64,000 nt of DNA from an uncultured Candidatus Saccharibacteria bacterium (GTDB taxonomy: Bacteria > Patescibacteriota > Saccharimonadia > Saccharimonadales > Saccharimonadaceae): contig CASXXK010000001.1 of NCBI GenBank assembly GCA_949480205.1, positions 109,268 to 173,267 of the forward strand, in the 5' to 3' direction. Position 1 is the first letter of the stretch; every line of letters starts with the position of its first letter. The notes beneath the pieces were generated by a model that worked only from the letters and a program-made list of their open reading frames with translations, ran no database searches and was not told the origin of the DNA. Of the stretch, positions 33,962-42,445 are shown piece after piece. The translations under genes and the position numbers were made by a program.

Positions 33962-34594
33962 ATGTCTAAGATTATCAATATTAGCGGTAAAGTGGTCAAA
34001 ATTGGCGACGATAATGGTAAGATTATCACGGTTCCGATTGCGGCTTTAACTTTTTCAAATCCAAAAATTGGGGATCAAGTGGAGGTTTTTAAGGATAAAA
34101 GTGATGTAATTGTAAGTTTGAGCAAGTCTAAGCTCACCGTGCCAGGCTTGAAAGCTCCCAAGATTAGCAAAAAGGTTTTGCTAATCGGCGGTGGAATTAT
34201 TGCGGGGATTATCGTAGTTCTGTGCGCGATTAAGTTTTTGCCATTGATGTTTGATGAGGATTTGCGTACCGAAAGTACTTATCCAGAGTATTATGCTAAT
34301 TTGAAGGAAGAGAAGGAAGCTTATGCAAAAGCCTTGGAGGCCTGTAACAAAGCCGCAGAGTCAAAAATGAAGGCTAAAGGTATCACGGTAGAATACAAGT
34401 GGACTGATTTGGATGCAATTAGAAAAGGTGTAGATAAAGATGACAATGAGGCTCCATATATTTACCTTTATGATGTGCAACCGACGGGTGGTGATACAGA
34501 TTATAAGTCATATGGCAAGCGCGATTACGATTGCAAAACCAATACAGCTGGAAATAACGTGCAGAATGTTTATATCCTTTGGGATGACAAGTAG
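33962..34594 (+). CDS. Single-pass membrane protein of unknown function
   Basis: A 210-residue protein. A basic N-terminal domain (MSKIINISGKVVKIGDDNGKIITV, beta-rich, ~60 residues) reads like a small cytoplasmic beta fold. One membrane helix (LLIGGGIIAGIIVVLCAIKFLPL, about 75-97) is followed by an extracytoplasmic domain with a cysteine pair (EACNKAAE, YDCKTN). A GGGAGAAG ribosome site is present. It lies 34 bp after the small RNA terminator. No family was recognised. Confidence 0.6.
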   Translation: MSKIINISGKVVKIGDDNGKIITVPIAALTFSNPKIGDQVEVFKDKSDVIVSLSKSKLTVPGLKAPKISKKVLLIGGGIIAGIIVVLCAIKFLPLMFDEDLRTESTYPEYYANLKEEKEAYAKALEACNKAAESKMKAKGITVEYKWTDLDAIRKGVDKDDNEAPYIYLYDVQPTGGDTDYKSYGKRDYDCKTNTAGNNVQNVYILWDDK

Positions 34595-34616
34595 AGTAAC
34601 AATATAAAAATTTGCG

Positions 34617-34646
34617 AACCACTCCTGGATTTATTCAGGGGTGGTT
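34617..34646 (+). terminator. Terminator-like hairpin
   Basis: AACCACTCCTG and CAGGGGTGGTT form an 11-bp stem (one G-T) just after the preceding gene. The T tract behind it is short. Confidence 0.55.
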
Positions 34647-34692
34647 TAGCGTTGCATATTGGAATAAGGGTGTAATGTGATATAATTAAGTT

Positions 34693-36546
34693 ATGTTTGG
34701 GAGGTCAAAGTCAGAGAAACCAGCGACGCGTAGCATAGATGGCATGAAGGGCCAGCGGAAGAAGGTGGAACAGGGGCAAAAACCCAAAGCTTCGCAACCC
34801 GACGAAATACTAGACGCCAAGGTGCTTCCCTGGAAGCCAGATCCAGCAGTAGAGGAAGCTGAGCAAAAGGCGGCGCAAGACAAAGCGCAGGCCGAAATTC
34901 AGCAGAATCGGATTATTAGTTTTTTCAGCGCAGACACTAAGGTTGAAGTGACGCCGGAAGAAATCGTGGGGATGGATTCGCGTGCACTCAAAGAACTTAA
35001 ACGTGTGCGAGCCAATGAGCTGCGACGGGCAGCAATTGAGACGGATGATCCTCAAGTGACGCGTGCGGAGCGGGAGGCGTTTTTGCAGCGTTTGGCTGAC
35101 GGCAAGATAACGGCGCGAGATGAAAGCAACTTTCTTTTGTTGGTTTGTGATACTCCCAAGGATGCTACGCCAGATTTTGGTAAGATGTTTGAACAGATTG
35201 CGGCGGACCCGCGCCAAACCCAGATTCTGGCAGTGGCAGCGGGGTATAACCTGGCAAATTGGAAGGCAGTCGATAAGTCAGTTTTGCCTAAGATTTTGAC
35301 TGTAGTGCAAGATGATGGTGATGATTATCGTACTCCAGTAGGTTTTTTGCGCCTCCGGCGTCATTTTTTGGAAGGAATCCGGCCACGAGCCAAAGAGCAA
35401 GTTTATAAGGCTTATGTACGTTCAATGAATGAGCTAGAAGCTACGCTATATGGTGTGCGGTTGGAGTATTTTCGGCAGTTTGAGCTGTTGCGCCATGAGG
35501 CGCGTAAGTTGATGCCAATCGTAGAAACGACCCAGGCACAGCCAACAGAGGCGCAGTTTGATGTGTTAACTTCAGAGCGAAGTGCTGAGCTGATGGGAAG
35601 AGCTGTAATTGATGGTGATCCGTGGCAAGGTGGTGGGCTGGAGCGACATTTGAGCACGCACGCGTTGACTTTGGCAAAACTGGTGCCGCTGTTTACTCTG
35701 CGAGTGGATGGCATGGAAATTTGTTTGTCGGATATTTTTCAGTTACCCGCTGGCCGGGCAGCGGTGATGGCTTACATTCCGGCTTATGATGGCGTTAAGA
35801 TTCGAACCTATTATCGCACTAATGCGCAAGGTTTTTGGCGTTATTTGCCAGATTATACGCGGCGAGCTGATGGCAAGATTGATTTTTATTGTATTGGTTA
35901 TGGCGAAGAGTCGGTGACGGTGCCGATGGAGGTGCAGGCAGTTTTGGCGCAAATTGAAGCGATACGTGGCGTACGCGTATTGCCAAGCACGACGGATTCC
36001 GAATTTTTGGCGGCGGGAACGGCATTTGCTTACGATACGCGGCAGGATTATCAGATGCAGTGGAGTTATGGTCGGATGCGGGGTGATTACTATCAAGAAG
36101 TGTCAGCGGAGCCGGTGAATCACGATTTTGACATTCATGGTTCCAATCAGAAAAAGGCGCCGTACACTTTGAGCATTGATTACAATCGTTCGCCAAATTT
36201 TGAGACACACACGATACGCTTTGAGATTGAGACGGCCGATGCGGGGCGAGTGGTGGTAGATGGTTTTAAATCGTATGATGGTCAGTATAATTGGTTGTTC
36301 TGCCGGGATAGTAAGAACCGAGCTTGGGTGGGGCAGGTAGAAGCGATTTCTCCGATGACGTCGATGGGAATTCGGCGCGACTGGATTGCGCTAGGTGATT
36401 TTATGACACCACTTTATGAGCATACCAGCCAGGCGGGGATTTATGGCGATCGCAATGACACTAAAGGGGCACGCCAGTGCATGTGGAGCAACTATTTGAG
36501 CAATATTCCACTGATACAAGAATATTTAAGGAGAGTACAAGAATGA
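34693..36546 (+). CDS. Large lineage-specific protein of unknown function
   Basis: A 617-residue soluble protein with no signal peptide. It has a charged N-terminus, a helical region (about 60-190), then a mixed domain with FTLRVDGMEICLSDIFQLPAGRAAVMAYIPAYDGVKIRTYYRTNAQGFWRYLP and further beta-rich stretches. No catalytic motif was recognised. TATAAT (34681-34686) lies 6 nt before the ATG, suggesting a leaderless mRNA. The stop overlaps the HIT gene start (ATGA). Like the 58.3-kb gene, it may belong to a family restricted to this phylum. Confidence 0.6.
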   Translation: MFGRSKSEKPATRSIDGMKGQRKKVEQGQKPKASQPDEILDAKVLPWKPDPAVEEAEQKAAQDKAQAEIQQNRIISFFSADTKVEVTPEEIVGMDSRALKELKRVRANELRRAAIETDDPQVTRAEREAFLQRLADGKITARDESNFLLLVCDTPKDATPDFGKMFEQIAADPRQTQILAVAAGYNLANWKAVDKSVLPKILTVVQDDGDDYRTPVGFLRLRRHFLEGIRPRAKEQVYKAYVRSMNELEATLYGVRLEYFRQFELLRHEARKLMPIVETTQAQPTEAQFDVLTSERSAELMGRAVIDGDPWQGGGLERHLSTHALTLAKLVPLFTLRVDGMEICLSDIFQLPAGRAAVMAYIPAYDGVKIRTYYRTNAQGFWRYLPDYTRRADGKIDFYCIGYGEESVTVPMEVQAVLAQIEAIRGVRVLPSTTDSEFLAAGTAFAYDTRQDYQMQWSYGRMRGDYYQEVSAEPVNHDFDIHGSNQKKAPYTLSIDYNRSPNFETHTIRFEIETADAGRVVVDGFKSYDGQYNWLFCRDSKNRAWVGQVEAISPMTSMGIRRDWIALGDFMTPLYEHTSQAGIYGDRNDTKGARQCMWSNYLSNIPLIQEYLRRVQE

Positions 36547-36923
36547 GCAGTGTATTTACCAAGATTATTCAGGGCGAGATTCCCTGCTACAAGATTTATG
36601 AAGATGAGAAGACGATGGCTTTTCTGGATATTGCGCCTGAGGCGGAGGGGCATACTTTGGTGGTGCCAAAGCTAGAAGTGGACAAAGTCTACGACTTGCC
36701 TGATGGCGACTATCAGGCAGTGATGGCTACAGTAAAAAAGCTCGCCAAACATATGGAAGAAGTGTTAGGCGAGCGGATGCAGATTAAGGTGGTGGGGATT
36801 GATGTTCCCCATGCGCACGTACATATTTTGCCGGTCAACGAAAATTGGGCAGGTGAGCGTTACATGAAGCCAACTGAGGAAGAGTTTCGGGCTCTGCAGG
36901 TAAAGTTGCAGCTCTCGGAATAA
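36543..36923 (+). CDS. HIT-family nucleotide hydrolase
   Basis: About 126 residues from ATG 36543, chosen because it gives the typical HIT start (MSSVFTKIIQGEIPCYKIYED) and overlaps the upstream stop. The histidine triad VPHAHVHILP is near residue 83. HIT proteins hydrolyse or transfer nucleotide phosphoramidates and dinucleotides. The length is normal for HinT-like proteins. It is translationally coupled to the large protein upstream. Confidence 0.92.
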   Translation: MSSVFTKIIQGEIPCYKIYEDEKTMAFLDIAPEAEGHTLVVPKLEVDKVYDLPDGDYQAVMATVKKLAKHMEEVLGERMQIKVVGIDVPHAHVHILPVNENWAGERYMKPTEEEFRALQVKLQLSE

Positions 36924-36991
36924 GTTTTAGGGTTATTGAATTACATTATCAGGAAGACTATTGGAATTGCCTTTTGAGTTTGATGCGGTTT

Positions 36992-37186
36992 CTAGTCTAG
37001 AGTAGGCTCAAGCGTTTGTTCAATCTCTTGAGCCTTCGAATCATCATATTCGCCGGTGATATCAACGCTGTCGTTGGGATTGGTTTCAAATGGATTATCT
37101 GCGGCGCTGGATTCTGGGCTGAGCTCATCCCAAGGGTTACGATCGGTGGCGGTTTCGTTAGGAACGGGTTTAAAAGTTTCTGACAT
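36992..37186 (-). CDS. Small acidic hypothetical protein
   Basis: A 64-residue, very acidic, Asn/Pro-rich protein (MSETFKPVPNETATDRNPWD...), probably disordered. A TTGACA-N17-TACACT promoter lies about 80 bp upstream on the minus strand, with a leader holding a hairpin. No homologue was recognised. It is kept because it has its own promoter and clean ends, but it could be spurious. Confidence 0.45.
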   Translation of the reverse strand: MSETFKPVPNETATDRNPWDELSPESSAADNPFETNPNDSVDITGEYDDSKAQEIEQTLEPTLD

Positions 37187-37347
37187 ATTTTTATATTATC
37201 CTTTTGATTTTTGTTTTGATAGAAGATGGTCGTCTGCAAGAACGGCCGTGTATTTACACTCTTACTATCAGTGTAGCACACATCACTAAAAATGTCAAGG
37301 ATTAGCACAAGAAATATCGTTTATTAGAGAGACATTTAGTACTGTGC

Positions 37348-37353
37348 TATAAT
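37348..37353 (+). promoter_or_regulatory. Leaderless promoter of valS
   Basis: TATAAT with exactly 7 nt before the valS ATG and no ribosome site. Confidence 0.7.
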
Positions 37354-37360
37354 ATAAGGT

Positions 37361-40072
37361 ATGAAGTTCACGAAAAGTTACGAACCGGGAGAGTTCGAGC
37401 CGCAGATTTATGCGGAATGGGAAAAAACTGGAGTTTTCCAGCCGCGCAAGATTGTGGCGGAATCTTATGAGGCGGAGACGCAAGATTGTTATTCGATTGT
37501 GATGCCACCGCCCAACGCGAATGGCAATTTGCACATCGGTCATGGCTTGACGATTGCAATCGAAGATTCCCTAGCGCGATATTATCGTCTTCGTGGCAAG
37601 AGTACTTGGTATATTCCAGGAGCGGATCATGCGGGGTTTGAGACTTGGGTAGTGTATGAGCGTGCGTTGGAGAAGGAAGGCCACACGCGGTTTGAATATT
37701 CGCGGGATGAGTTATATGCGCAGGTGTGGAAGTTTGTGCAGGAGCAACGTGGTAACATGGAGCTACAGCTGAGAGCACTTGGGGCGAGTTGTGCTTGGCC
37801 GGATTTGACGTTTACTTTGGATGAGAATGTAGTAAGTCGGGTGTATCAGACCTTTGAAAAGATGTGGAATGATGGCCTGATTTATCGTGGCGAGAAGCTA
37901 GTGAACTTTTGCCCCAAACATCAGACGGCCTTTGCAGATATTGAGGTGGAACACAAGGACGAGGAGGGTAAACTTTGGGAAATTGCCTATCGGTTGGCAA
38001 GTGTGCCAGAAGATATGATTGATAGTGCATCGGATTTTACACATCGGGAGATTATTGTTTCGACCACCCGCCCAGAGACGATTTTTGGCGATACAGCAGT
38101 GGCGGTGAATCCAGCAGACGAACGCTATCAAGATATGATTGGCGGTTTGGTCAAGTTGCCGTTGACGGATCGGTTGATTCCGATTGTGGCAGACGAGCAT
38201 GCGGATATGCAATACGGCACTGGTGCGGTCAAGATTACGCCGGCGCACGATTTTGATGATTTTGAGGTGGGCGAGCGACATAATTTGGAGCGAATTCAGG
38301 TAATTGGCGAAGATGGTCGCATGACGGAGGCGGCGGGGGCAGAATATGCTGGTCTCACCACGGAAGAATGTCGCAAGAAGGTGTTGCAGGATTTGGAAGC
38401 ACAAGGTTTGTTGCGTGGTGAAAAGAAAATTACCCATGCAGTGGCACACTGTTACAAGTGTGGCACGGTGATTGAGCCAATGCTGAAGGCACAATGGTTT
38501 ATCGATGTAAAGCGTTTGGCAAAGGCAGCGATTGAACATCTAGAAGCTGGCGAAATTAAATTCCATCCAGCCAATAAGAAGAAAGTTCTGATTAATTATC
38601 TGGAAGGGTTGAAGGATTGGAATATTAGTCGGCAAATTCCGTGGGGGATTCCGATTCCGGCGTTTCGGCAGACTGAGGCGCCTAATGCGCCGGAGTGGAT
38701 TTTTGACACGCGGACCAATTTGCAGAAGATTGAGGTTGGTGGGGTGGCTTATTACCGCGATGAGGATACGTTTGATACGTGGTTCTCAAGTTCACACTGG
38801 CCAATTGTGTGTACAAACTGGCTGGCGGGCAAAGAAAACCCATATTATCCGTTGAATGTGATGGAAACTGGGGCGGATATCCTGTTTGCTTGGGTAGCGC
38901 GGATGATTATGATGGGGGTGTATGTAACGGGTGAAGTTCCCTTCCGCGAAGTGTATTTACATGGTTTAGTACTTGATGAGCATGGGCAAAAGATGTCGAA
39001 GTCTAAGGGGAATGTGATTAACCCGATGGACTTGGTGACAAAATATGGCTCAGATGCGTTCCGGTTGGGGATTCTGCGGGGGCGTAGCGCTGGCATGAAT
39101 CAAGCTTTTTCCGAGAATTCGGTGATGGCAGGGCGAAATTTGTGCAATAAATTATGGAATATTTCGCGCTTTATCCAAGGCATGGTGGATGAGAGCCATA
39201 GTGGTTCCTTGGTGGCTGCCGAGATGATTCAGGCTGAAGCTGAAGCGGAGATCGTAAATGCTGGAGCGGTGCAGGCCGGCGCAGAGCTTCCCTACTCCAC
39301 AGATAATATGGGTGAGGATTGGATCTGTCGCGAGTTGACTGCCTGCAAAGACGAAATTGAGGACGATATGGCAAATTATCGTTTCTCAGAGGCGGTTGAG
39401 ACGCTGTATAGTGTGATTTGGGATAAGTATGCGGACTGGTTTATTGAAAGCCAGAAGATTTACAAGAACGTGCCATTGCTTAAGATGACGCTTGAGATGA
39501 TTTTGAAGATGTTGCACCCGTTTGCGCCGTTTGTGACCGAAGCGATTTGGCAAAGTCTGAGTTGGACGGAAGGCTTGTTGGTGGTGCAAAAATGGCCGAC
39601 AAGGCTCAAATTTGACGCTGTGAGTGCTCAGAATTTTGAAAGCCTTATGGTTGTCGTGTCTGAGACTAGAAGGGTCTTAACGGAGCTCTCAGGGGCCTCT
39701 AAAGGCAAAAAGTGGACGCTACTGTATGGCGATGATAGCTTGGTGGATGATAACCAGCTGTTGGTCGCGAAGCTGGCGGGCGTAGCGAGCGTGATTAGTT
39801 GCGAAGGTCAACCGCGAGGATTGAGACTGGCGCTGGTAAATCATGAGGTGTATTTGGATGTGCCATCAGAGGTGGTAGCGGAATACCGCGAGAATCTGGA
39901 GCAGCGAATTTTGACTGTGGGGCGGGAGCTGGATGCACTAAATATGCGTATGATGAATCCAAATTACGTACAGAAGGCGCCGGCAGCGCTGGTAAAGCAA
40001 ACGCGGGATGGAATTGCTGAAAAAACCGCCCTGATTGAGCGGTTGAAGGGTGAGCTTCAGGTGATTGCCTAG
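37361..40072 (+). CDS. valS: Valyl-tRNA synthetase
   Basis: A 903-residue class I synthetase. The HIGH motif is PPPNANGNLHIGHGL near residue 55, GADHAGFETW follows near 90, an editing domain lies around 215-370 (TTRPETIFGDTAVAVNP), KMSKSKGNVI is near 545, and a C-terminal coiled coil (YRENLEQRILTVGRELDAL) is typical of ValRS. It charges tRNA-Val. Length and order are normal. A palindromic hairpin pair follows the stop. Confidence 0.93.
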   Translation: MKFTKSYEPGEFEPQIYAEWEKTGVFQPRKIVAESYEAETQDCYSIVMPPPNANGNLHIGHGLTIAIEDSLARYYRLRGKSTWYIPGADHAGFETWVVYERALEKEGHTRFEYSRDELYAQVWKFVQEQRGNMELQLRALGASCAWPDLTFTLDENVVSRVYQTFEKMWNDGLIYRGEKLVNFCPKHQTAFADIEVEHKDEEGKLWEIAYRLASVPEDMIDSASDFTHREIIVSTTRPETIFGDTAVAVNPADERYQDMIGGLVKLPLTDRLIPIVADEHADMQYGTGAVKITPAHDFDDFEVGERHNLERIQVIGEDGRMTEAAGAEYAGLTTEECRKKVLQDLEAQGLLRGEKKITHAVAHCYKCGTVIEPMLKAQWFIDVKRLAKAAIEHLEAGEIKFHPANKKKVLINYLEGLKDWNISRQIPWGIPIPAFRQTEAPNAPEWIFDTRTNLQKIEVGGVAYYRDEDTFDTWFSSSHWPIVCTNWLAGKENPYYPLNVMETGADILFAWVARMIMMGVYVTGEVPFREVYLHGLVLDEHGQKMSKSKGNVINPMDLVTKYGSDAFRLGILRGRSAGMNQAFSENSVMAGRNLCNKLWNISRFIQGMVDESHSGSLVAAEMIQAEAEAEIVNAGAVQAGAELPYSTDNMGEDWICRELTACKDEIEDDMANYRFSEAVETLYSVIWDKYADWFIESQKIYKNVPLLKMTLEMILKMLHPFAPFVTEAIWQSLSWTEGLLVVQKWPTRLKFDAVSAQNFESLMVVVSETRRVLTELSGASKGKKWTLLYGDDSLVDDNQLLVAKLAGVASVISCEGQPRGLRLALVNHEVYLDVPSEVVAEYRENLEQRILTVGRELDALNMRMMNPNYVQKAPAALVKQTRDGIAEKTALIERLKGELQVIA

Positions 40073-40096
40073 ACTGGTAGGGTCAGGAACGAAAGT

Positions 40097-40132
40097 TGGG
40101 CCGACATATGTCGGCCCATTCCTAATATTAGG
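40097..40132 (+). terminator. Palindrome pair after valS
   Basis: A 22-nt perfect palindrome (TGGGCCGACAT and its complement, 40097-40118) is followed by CCTAATATTAGG. It is a probable transcript end or stability structure; there is no long T-run. Confidence 0.55.
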
Positions 40133-40187
40133 AAGTTTTCCATGATTATTCTTGTTTGGCGTTATGGCGCTTATTGCTTGCAGTGCT

Positions 40188-40955
40188 TTATTTGAGATTC
40201 AGGCATTTTTTAAGTTCAGCCTGTTTTTCCGGGGACAATGACTGCATCAGCTTTTGTCTTTCCTCCTCGTTGATATGATACCACAAGGATTCAATCAACT
40301 GGTGATCCTGCTGACAATGCTGATTGTTGCATCCCTGACACTGATGGTTACTGCAATGATTCTGATCAGATTCCCGTAGCACCCGGTCAAGGTCGACAAT
40401 ATGCATACCGATAGCCAGATAGACGCGTTCTGCCGGGTCGGGCTGCTCAGACTCCTCGGTGTCATTCTTGGCGACATCGGGGGTTCCTGCGCTCTTACCT
40501 CCCTGGTTATAGATGGGTTTCTGATCGTCCTCGGGATGACTGGATTCAAAAGCTTCGGCATGCTTGGCCAGCAGAAAATCGCTGATATCGTCGCTCAGCG
40601 ACTGAATGCCTTCTCCGCCGTACGGGTAACAAATGATTTCCCCATCCTCGTCGGTTACTTCTACGCCGGTGCAGCAGAATTCCATGGTCCAGCTTAAAGA
40701 CTGGAGCGCCGGGGTTACACGCCGAAATTCCGGTTCCCACTCCTGACGGAGACTGTTGGAAATCTGGTCAAGCTGAGACCGGATCTGGGCGGCGCAATCG
40801 GCGTCACTGTAATCATACAGGAGGGAGGCTTTAATCTTCCCGGTCGCTGTATATTCGATTAAGTTGGCCCGCTGCTCCAGTAGGAGCGTGCACCCCAGCA
40901 TCTCGGCGTCCTCAGCCAGTTTTCTCAGTTCCACAAGCATTTCTTTGTTCATCAT
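40188..40955 (-). CDS. Codon-atypical protein with Cys/His-rich cluster
   Basis: A 255-residue soluble protein. The only visible motif is HCSNHQCQGCNNQHCQQDH near residues 208-226, a possible zinc site. Codons such as CTG, CAG, CGG and GCC dominate, in strong contrast to neighbours that use TTG and CAA. A strong AGGAG ribosome site and a TTGACA-N17-TACAAT promoter with a ~165-nt structured leader precede it. These traits suggest recent transfer from a Firmicutes-like donor. Function unknown. Confidence 0.6.
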   Translation of the reverse strand: MMNKEMLVELRKLAEDAEMLGCTLLLEQRANLIEYTATGKIKASLLYDYSDADCAAQIRSQLDQISNSLRQEWEPEFRRVTPALQSLSWTMEFCCTGVEVTDEDGEIICYPYGGEGIQSLSDDISDFLLAKHAEAFESSHPEDDQKPIYNQGGKSAGTPDVAKNDTEESEQPDPAERVYLAIGMHIVDLDRVLRESDQNHCSNHQCQGCNNQHCQQDHQLIESLWYHINEEERQKLMQSLSPEKQAELKKCLNLK

Positions 40956-41155
40956 AGCAATCTCCTTTTTAACGTCACGTGGACTTTTTTGCTACTTTGG
41001 TAGCATTGGGGTCACTGGAGGGGAGCGACGCCCAAGGCTACCAAAGTTTGCAAATCAGAGAATCGTATGAGATAATCATGGTAAATTGTACAATGGAGAT
41101 ATTCCTAATGGCTACTCCATGCTTTCATTGTAGCACAGATTGTTTAAATTGTCAA
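40956..41155 (-). promoter_or_regulatory. Promoter and structured leader of the 40.2-kb gene
   Basis: TTGACA (41150-41155) and TACAAT (41127-41132) with a 17-bp spacer give a start near 41120. In the leader, ACTTTGGTAGC and GCTACCAAAGT (ends near 40994 and 41047) form an 11-bp stem with an inner GGG/CCC pairing. It could be a regulatory leader; no riboswitch family was recognised. Confidence 0.6.
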
Positions 41156-41201
41156 TAGTATTTATGCTAATTTTGGTGTTTTGGCAAGATTGTTTGTTAA
41201 T

Positions 41202-41471
41202 TTAATAATTCCCTACTATCAGATGGCTGCTGGGTATTTTCTCCATGTCTAATACAGTACTAAGGCAGCGGAGGGGGAAACCATACCAACGTCCGTATGG
41301 GCCAGATGACGGATTCGTGCCAATAGTATAGAATTCAAGGTAGTAAGCGCTAGGAATGGTTGCGCCATCATGTCGCGTATCAGTACCGTATGGCGACCAG
41401 TCGTAGCCAGCAATACTGGCATATCCTAACGTGCCCACCGAAACAGTCAAAGCGATACGGCCGCTGCGCAC
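41202..41471 (-). pseudogene. Headless FISUMP-like cassette D
   Basis: A minus-strand frame starting at the conserved GTG-CGC-AGC-GGC block (41471). It has a variable centre (GYDWSPYGTD, AYYLEFYTIG) and the tail PSSGPYGRWYGFPLRCLSTVLDM. WSS is WSP here. Its head lies 16 bp from the head of cassette E in inverted orientation, so the two heads form a hairpin. No start signal was found. Confidence 0.58.
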
Positions 41472-41487
41472 GAGGCTGGATTACTTC

Positions 41488-41736
41488 GTGCGCAGCGGGT
41501 GGATTTATCTCTATGATGGTAATCTTAGGAGTGTTGACAACAATGGCTATTGGTGGTCGTCATATGCTGCTGATACTTCTTATGACAATGTTGCTAGGTT
41601 AGGAGCTTATGACTTTGCTGTTACGGCTGTTGATGTTCTCCCCTCAAATGGCCCGTGGGAGCGCAACTTTGGCTACTCCCTCCGCTGCCTTAGTACTGTA
41701 TTAGATATGTATAGATGGCGTAATTCCCTGTTTTAA
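41488..41736 (+). pseudogene. Headless FISUMP-like cassette E
   Basis: A plus-strand frame from the conserved GTG (41488, preceded by LDYF), with centre NGYWWSSYAADTSYDN and AYDFAVTAV and tail SNGPWERNFGYSLRCLSTVLDM. YSLRC instead of FPLRC makes it the most divergent tail. It is the partner of cassette D. The frame upstream belongs to cassette D's complement, so no genuine start exists. Confidence 0.58.
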
Positions 41737-41779
41737 AAAAGTGCTTGCAATTTTGTTATGGTTGAAATATAATGGAGAT

Positions 41780-41941
41780 AACGAATTTTCGCATTTGGGC
41801 AGGTGATTCGGATTTAAGGTGTTGCCTGTTTCTGTATCTGGAAATTCGGGGAGAGTTGGTTGAACCTATGTCATGATAGTGAAATAATGTCAAAGTATTT
41901 CACATTCTGTTTGTGTTTTTGTGCCGTTGTGGGCATTTTTT
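41780..41941 (+). ncRNA. Possible small structured RNA
   Basis: A TTGCAA-N17-TATAAT promoter (41745-41773) gives a start near 41780. CGAATTTTC pairs with GGAAATTCG (9 bp, one G-U), GTGAAATA pairs with TATTTCAC in a second domain, and the transcript ends at TGCC-GTTGTG-GGCA plus a T-run (41922-41941). It lies between convergent cassettes E and F. No family was recognised. Confidence 0.55.
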
Positions 41942-41976
41942 GTTTGGGCGCTATAAACTTATGTTATAATTGGGGT

Positions 41977-42048
41977 ATGAATGGAGGACCAAGGTGGAGG
42001 TATCTAATTCGAGGGTGGGCATTTGAAGGTGGGCCTTTTTTGGTGTGA
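41977..42048 (+). CDS. Possible leaderless 23-residue mini-ORF
   Basis: TATAAT (41965-41970) lies 6 nt before an ATG that opens a 23-codon frame (MNGGPRWRYLIRGWAFEGGP...). The geometry equals that of the long leaderless genes. A hairpin (GCAGC/GCTGC) and then a terminator at 42119-42145 follow. It could be a real small protein, a leader peptide, or the 5' end of a non-coding RNA that merely begins with ATG. Confidence 0.35.
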   Translation: MNGGPRWRYLIRGWAFEGGPFLV

Positions 42049-42108
42049 ATATGGCAGCAGGGAATAAATGAGGCTGCTCTCTAAGGGGTGTAGACTGGTT
42101 CTAGACGA

Positions 42109-42384
42109 TTAAGGTGAGACTGTGACGAATGGCGTCGCAGTTTTTATGTTTGTTTTATCTCTACATAGTCTTAATACAGTACTAAGGCAGCGGAGGGGGA
42201 AACCGTACCAGCGATTATTAGGACCACCGGACGGATAGATTGCAGTATGGACTTCAAGGCGGTATGCCGTCGCTGAAGTAGGAGAAGCGTAATCAACCGC
42301 CCGTGATGACCAGTAGCCAGCATGGAGGCTAGCGTTCCTGAAAACTCCAGCATAGTAAGGCAACTGGAAGTACCCGCTGCGCAC
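42109..42384 (-). pseudogene. Headless FISUMP-like cassette F
   Basis: A minus-strand frame from the conserved GTG-CGC-AGC-GGG (42384). It has a variable centre (HAGYWSSRAVDYA, AYRLEVHTAI) and the tail PSGGPNNRWYGFPLRCLSTVL. The tail's conserved block ends near 42168, after which the frame runs on by chance to 42109. It is a single copy with no palindrome beside it. No start signal. Confidence 0.58.
42119..42145 (+). terminator. Terminator after the mini-ORF transcript
   Basis: ACTGTGACG-AATGG-CGTCGCAGT with one mismatch, followed by TTTTT. Confidence 0.7.
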
Positions 42385-42401
42385 GAAGTAATTAAATAAA
42401 A

Positions 42402-42420
42402 GCCAGCTTATTCAGCTGGC
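42402..42420 (-). terminator. Terminator of the FemAB-like gene
   Basis: GCCAGC-TGAATAA-GCTGGC on the minus strand, followed by TTTTATTTAATT. Confidence 0.78.
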
Positions 42421-42445
42421 AGACTTTATTGATGAAGGAGGGGAA

